Positions 60,605 through 64,000 of a stretch of 64,000 nt of DNA are shown here, one piece after another. The notes under the pieces are model-generated. The model had not been told where the DNA came from. It was given only the letters and a program-made list of their open reading frames with translations, and did no database searches. Position 1 is the first letter of the stretch. Each line of letters starts with the position of its first letter. The translations under genes and the position numbers were made by a program. Origin of the DNA: Microbacterium murale (GTDB lineage: Bacteria; Actinomycetota; Actinomycetes; Actinomycetales; Microbacteriaceae); assembly GCF_030815955.1 (NCBI RefSeq), contig NZ_JAUSXK010000001.1:868001-932000 (forward strand), given 5' to 3'.

Positions 60605-62758
60605 TCAGTCGACCGCCTCCACCTCGATGACCAGTGCGGATGCCGGAGCGAGCAGCGGGGTGCGCACTCCGACCTGAGACAGGAGCGAACCGGGGAGCAC
60701 GACCTCGCCCGCCGCTGTCCACGGCACTGGTTCCACGTCGAGGAAGCGCGCGGCGGTGAGTGCGGGAAGCACACGTACGCGATACGTCGCGGTCTGATCC
60801 AGACCGGGCAGCCGCAGCGCCGGCGGCACCGCCCACTCCCCCGATGACTCTCTGGTGAGCCGGTAGAGTGCGCGCGCTCGGTCTGCGGAGACCACACCCG
60901 TGAGCACAGCTCCCTCGTCCGACGTCTCACCGTGCACGAGCTCCCCCGTGTGCATGAGTTCACGCAGCCGCTTGTACTCCACGATCCAGGCGCTGAGCTG
61001 GTCGCGTTCCTCCGCGGAGAAGCGCGTGATGTCGGTCTCGATGCCGGCCGAGGCGAACAGCGTCGTCGCCATCCGGAATCGCAGGTCGGTCACCCGGTCT
61101 GTCGTGTGCGCTCTGGCGGGGCCCACATGGCTGCCGATGAGCTCGGGCGGAAGCAGCAGTTCCGTCCACCGTTGAATCCGCGAGCGCTCGACCGGATCAT
61201 TCGTGTCGGATGCCCACACTCTGTCCGTGCGTTCGAGGATGCCCAGATCCACGCGTGCACCACCAGAGGAGCATGATTCGATCTCGACCGACGGGTGCCG
61301 ACGACGCAACTCGTCGAGAAGCGCATAGACCGCCCTCGTCTGAGCATCCACGCCCGCCGATCCGACGTGGACCGCTTCGAGAAGATCTCGATTGTGATCC
61401 CATTTCAGATACTCGATCGGATAGCCGCTCAGCAGCGCGTCGAGCCGTTCCAGCAGCCACGTGGCGACTTCGGGTCGTGCGACGTCGAGCACGTACTGGT
61501 TGCGCCAGGAGCGGGTACGGTGCCCGCTGGGTGCGAGCAGCCAGTCGGGATGCGCCCTGGCGAGGTCGGAGTCGAGGTTCACCATCTCCGGCTCGACCCA
61601 CAGTCCGAAACCCATTCCCCGTGCGCGCACATGATCGACGATCGCATCCAGCCCATCCGGCCACACGGCAGGATCCACCAGCCAGTCCCCCAGCCCGGCC
61701 CTGTCGCTGCGTCGCCCGAGGAACCACCCGTCATCGAGAACGAACCGCTCAACGCCGATGTCTGCAGCCGCATCGGCCAGCGCGACGAGCGGACCGAGGT
61801 CATGCGCGAAGTACACCGCCTCCCAGGTGTTGAGCACAACCGGACGATCCGTCTGCGGGTGGCCTGCACGCGCGCGCAGCGAGCTGTGGAAACGCGAGGA
61901 GATACCATCCAGACCGGCATCGCTCCATGCGAACCAGGCTGTCGGTGAGGCAAAGGACGCACCGGGCGCCAGCACGATCTCGCCCGGCCGTAGAAGTTCA
62001 CCCGCCCCGAGAACGCTGCGCCCCTCAGGAAGACGGTCCGTGCGATAGACGGCGTCCCCGCTCCACGCGAGATGCACGCCCCACACTTCACCGTTGCGGT
62101 CGCCGAACCCGGGCGTTCCCGCGATGGCGATCAACGGAGCGTCGTGCCCCGTGCGGCCACGACGCGACTCGCGAGCATGGCTCCCCATCACGATCCCACG
62201 GCGCTGCGGCGTGCGTTCACGGGTCCAGCGGCCGCCGAAATCGAGCAGCTCCGTCGCGCGCTCGGCGAGGGGCAGCGTGGCCTCGAGTGCGGCGAGACCG
62301 ACGGTGGATGTGCCGCTGTTCTCGATGCGATGATCGATGCGCAGCACACCGGCCCCATCGAGACGAAAACCGCTGTTCAGCACGAGCCCGTCCGCCTCGG
62401 CGCGAAGCGTGAAGCCGTGCTCGTCCATCTCGCTGGCGACGACGCGCCATCCGGGCAGCAACGGCGCCCCATCGGATGTTCCTGCGAGTCCGGGCCTTCC
62501 CGACCAGCCGTCACGTTCGGTCGGGAGGATCGTGAGCGGCCACGGCACGTCGAGCGCGCTTGCGGAGACCTGTCTCGCCATTGCCACGTCCAGTGAGGCG
62601 AGCGCATCCGCGGAGACCGCACCCGGGTCTGCACCCCAGTGCAGTACTTCCGGCAGTCCCTCTTCTCGGAAGGCGACGATGAGCGCAGAACCCGCGCTGT
62701 GGAACCGCGAAACAGTCACAGGAGATCCGCCTGGTGTGCGCTCGGCGAATTCCAGCAT
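60605..62758 (-). CDS. GH36 alpha-galactosidase
   Basis: Glycoside hydrolase family 36 enzyme of 717 residues. The N-terminal super-sandwich domain spans about 1-310, the catalytic barrel about 310-640 and a C-terminal sheet domain the rest. Key motifs are FVLDDGWFLGRRSDRAGLGDW, GFGLWVEPEMVN, the nucleophile Asp in EYLKWDHNRD (about residue 453), CSSGGARVDLG and the acid/base Asp in VWASDTNDPVERSRIQR (about 517). It removes terminal alpha-galactosyl units from raffinose-family sugars or similar. No signal peptide, so it acts on imported sugars. It is next to a ROK regulator gene on the same strand, 95 bases downstream of it. Confidence 0.93.
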   Translation of the reverse strand: MLEFAERTPGGSPVTVSRFHSAGSALIVAFREEGLPEVLHWGADPGAVSADALASLDVAMARQVSASALDVPWPLTILPTERDGWSGRPGLAGTSDGAPLLPGWRVVASEMDEHGFTLRAEADGLVLNSGFRLDGAGVLRIDHRIENSGTSTVGLAALEATLPLAERATELLDFGGRWTRERTPQRRGIVMGSHARESRRGRTGHDAPLIAIAGTPGFGDRNGEVWGVHLAWSGDAVYRTDRLPEGRSVLGAGELLRPGEIVLAPGASFASPTAWFAWSDAGLDGISSRFHSSLRARAGHPQTDRPVVLNTWEAVYFAHDLGPLVALADAAADIGVERFVLDDGWFLGRRSDRAGLGDWLVDPAVWPDGLDAIVDHVRARGMGFGLWVEPEMVNLDSDLARAHPDWLLAPSGHRTRSWRNQYVLDVARPEVATWLLERLDALLSGYPIEYLKWDHNRDLLEAVHVGSAGVDAQTRAVYALLDELRRRHPSVEIESCSSGGARVDLGILERTDRVWASDTNDPVERSRIQRWTELLLPPELIGSHVGPARAHTTDRVTDLRFRMATTLFASAGIETDITRFSAEERDQLSAWIVEYKRLRELMHTGELVHGETSDEGAVLTGVVSADRARALYRLTRESSGEWAVPPALRLPGLDQTATYRVRVLPALTAARFLDVEPVPWTAAGEVVLPGSLLSQVGVRTPLLAPASALVIEVEAVD

Positions 62759-62805
62759 CGGAACATGAACAGGGCCTCCGTCTCGACGGCATCGTCGTCA
62801 GAGAC

Positions 62806-62847
62806 AGATTGTCGCCAAAGCGAGTGTTTGTCAAATGCTGAAACAAA
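62806..62847 (-). promoter_or_regulatory. Promoter and overlapping operator of alpha-galactosidase gene
   Basis: On the minus strand a perfect -35 box TTGACA (62829-62834) is followed after 17 bases by a weak -10 candidate CAATCT (62806-62811), some 50 bases before the gene start. An inverted repeat TTTGT/ACAAA with 11 bases between its arms (62827-62847) overlaps the -35 box, a position that suits repression. The ROK regulator gene lies immediately upstream, so it is the likely binder. Confidence 0.5.
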
Positions 62848-62853
62848 GTTGGG

Positions 62854-63987
62854 TCATGTGAGCATCGCCCGAATGGCAAGCCCACCACCCGCGCGCGCCC
62901 ACTCCGAGAAGTCCCAGGTGCGCACATCGAGGTCGACGGGTGCGGCCTCCCTGTCCAACCGCTCCTCGAGCGCCGCTCGCACGGCGTCGCCGGCGAGCTC
63001 GACCACCGCTATGCCGTCACCGGTGACGACGACCTTCTGCGGATCGACGAGATTCACCACGCCTGCGGCGAGAACGCCCAACGCGCGCCCCGCATCAGCG
63101 AAGACCGCGAGGGCGATCGGGTCACCGCCGCGTGCCGCCGCCACGACGCCGGGATAGTCCACGCCCGGCTGGCGATATGCGCCCACGATGGCGTCGTTCA
63201 CGAGCACACTGGATGCGCACCCACGGTGCCCGAGACCGCAGTGCGGGCCTGCCTCATCGACGATGGTGTGACTGATCTGGCCCGAACGGCTGTGGGCGCC
63301 TTCAACCAGCTTCCCGTTGACCACCAGCCCGCATCCGATTCCGACCCCGACCGTGAGGAGCGCCATGTCGTCGAGCCCTGCTCCCGCTCCGAACCAATGC
63401 TCGGTCGCGGTCAGTGCCTGGACGTCATTCTCGACGGCGCAGGCCAATCCGGTCGCCTCGGTGACGAGCGCCCCCAACGGCACCTCCGACCATTCCAGGA
63501 ACGCCGACTGCTCCACCACAGCGCCCTCCGATCCCTGACTCACGCGACCGGCGATCGCGATTCCGATCGACGTGAGCCGCGGGAACTCCGCCGCGAACCC
63601 GCGGGCGACATCCGCGATCTCGGCGACGACGTCCACGACTTCCTTCGATGACAGAGGGCGCTCCGCCGACGCGACGATCGAGGCGGAGAGGTCAGTGACC
63701 ACGGCGTAGAGGCGATCCCCCGTGAGCTTGACGCCGAGGAAGTGCCGCGCATTCGCTCTGAGTGTGAGCATCTCGGACGGGCGCCCGGTCGACGCCATGA
63801 GCCTCGTCTCACCCTCGGCGAGCAGCCCGCCGTCGACGAGGACGCGCGTGATGCGCGTCAGACTCGCACGGGACAGATGCAAGCGCCTGGCCAGCTCCGC
63901 ACGAGGCAGGGCACCATGAATGAGCACTTCGAGGAGCGCGGCACGCATGGCCGGCGTCATGTTGTCGATCTCGACGTCTTCGTCCAC
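62854..63987 (-). CDS. ROK family transcriptional regulator
   Basis: Sugar-responsive regulator of 377 residues. The N-terminal winged helix lies at about 12-65 (MRAALLEVLIHGALPRAELARRLHLSRASLTRITRVLVDGGLL), followed by the ROK sugar-kinase-like domain: FLGVKLTGDRLYAVVTDL, GIAIAGRVSQG, CAVENDVQALTATEHWFGAG, VGIGCGLVVNGKLVEGAHSRSGQISH and the zinc segment CGLGHRGCASS, where the first Cys of the usual CxCGxxGC is missing. The GTG at 63987 is the longest start in the window and ATG 63960 is also possible; an even earlier start beyond the edge cannot be excluded. It probably represses the alpha-galactosidase gene. Confidence 0.85.
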   Translation of the reverse strand: MDEDVEIDNMTPAMRAALLEVLIHGALPRAELARRLHLSRASLTRITRVLVDGGLLAEGETRLMASTGRPSEMLTLRANARHFLGVKLTGDRLYAVVTDLSASIVASAERPLSSKEVVDVVAEIADVARGFAAEFPRLTSIGIAIAGRVSQGSEGAVVEQSAFLEWSEVPLGALVTEATGLACAVENDVQALTATEHWFGAGAGLDDMALLTVGVGIGCGLVVNGKLVEGAHSRSGQISHTIVDEAGPHCGLGHRGCASSVLVNDAIVGAYRQPGVDYPGVVAAARGGDPIALAVFADAGRALGVLAAGVVNLVDPQKVVVTGDGIAVVELAGDAVRAALEERLDREAAPVDLDVRTWDFSEWARAGGGLAIRAMLT

Positions 63988-64000
63988 GCTGTCGATTTCG

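Noticed and set aside
1..64000. tRNA, rRNA, riboswitch, insertion sequence or phage genes.
   Set aside because: None recognised on either strand; all gaps are short and explained by promoters or small inverted repeats.

Overview
The window is high-GC DNA from an actinobacterium, most likely a Microbacterium or close relative in the Microbacteriaceae. I infer this from the strong G/C third-position bias, the heavy use of GGCATCC/GGATGCC words, the frequent GTG starts and ATGA gene overlaps, and the gene families present. There is no rRNA, tRNA, CRISPR array, insertion sequence, prophage or plasmid gene that I can recognise. It reads as chromosome, and most of it is a dense run of catabolic operons for peptides, modified amino acids, hydantoins and branched or CoA-activated acids.

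Layout. 1-2.3 kb: a DppB-type permease cut by the window edge, divergent from a FadR-type GntR regulator and an Fcy1-like deaminase, with repeated operator-like sites between them. 2.4-2.9 kb: an FBP-domain protein. 3.0-13.4 kb (minus): one long operon in the order DUF917 protein, HyuA-like hydantoinase, peptide-type substrate-binding protein, permease, permease-ATPase fusion, ATPase, M20 amidohydrolase, aminotransferase, with a divergent PucR regulator (13.5-15.0 kb). 15.1-16.2 kb: a lone type III CoA-transferase. 16.2-24.5 kb (minus): putA, a PaiB-like FMN protein, ornithine cyclodeaminase and two YtcJ-like amidohydrolases, with a divergent LysR regulator. 25.5-29.8 kb (minus): HMG-CoA reductase, HMG-CoA lyase, CoA-transferase and a MaoC-like hydratase. 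30.0-38.7 kb (minus): a peptide uptake and hydrolysis operon (binding protein, two permeases, a 41-codon ORF, MarR regulator, a double-ATPase gene broken by a frameshift, M14 and M17 peptidases). 38.8-43.2 kb (plus): amidase, alpha/beta hydrolase and a GAF-PucR regulator. 43.2-51.8 kb (minus): an ABC system with two paralogous binding proteins, a sarcosine-oxidase-like flavoenzyme and a cupin. 52.0-57.4 kb (minus): an MHS-family transporter, a CoA-transferase and an enoyl-CoA hydratase, followed by a second GAF-PucR regulator. 57.7-64 kb: a small Cys-containing protein, a Cys/Met-rich copper-storage-type protein, a DHA2 exporter, a GNAT acetyltransferase, a GH36 alpha-galactosidase and its ROK regulator.

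How the genes fit together. Three of the four peptide-class ABC loci sit with hydrolases or oxidases that would act on the imported compound; the fourth is cut by the window edge and lies beside a deaminase. The downstream enzymes feed into glutamate (ornithine to proline to glutamate via Ocd and PutA) or acetyl-CoA and acetoacetate (HMG-CoA lyase). Regulators of the PucR, LysR, GntR, MarR and ROK families lie beside or inside the operons they probably control. The most unusual points are the HMG-CoA/CoA-transferase/hydratase operon, the putA-ocd-amidohydrolase operon, the DUF917/HyuA/ABC/M20 operon, the frameshifted double ATPase, the 41-codon ORF coupled on both sides, and a half-site shared by the two operons flanking the second GAF-PucR gene.
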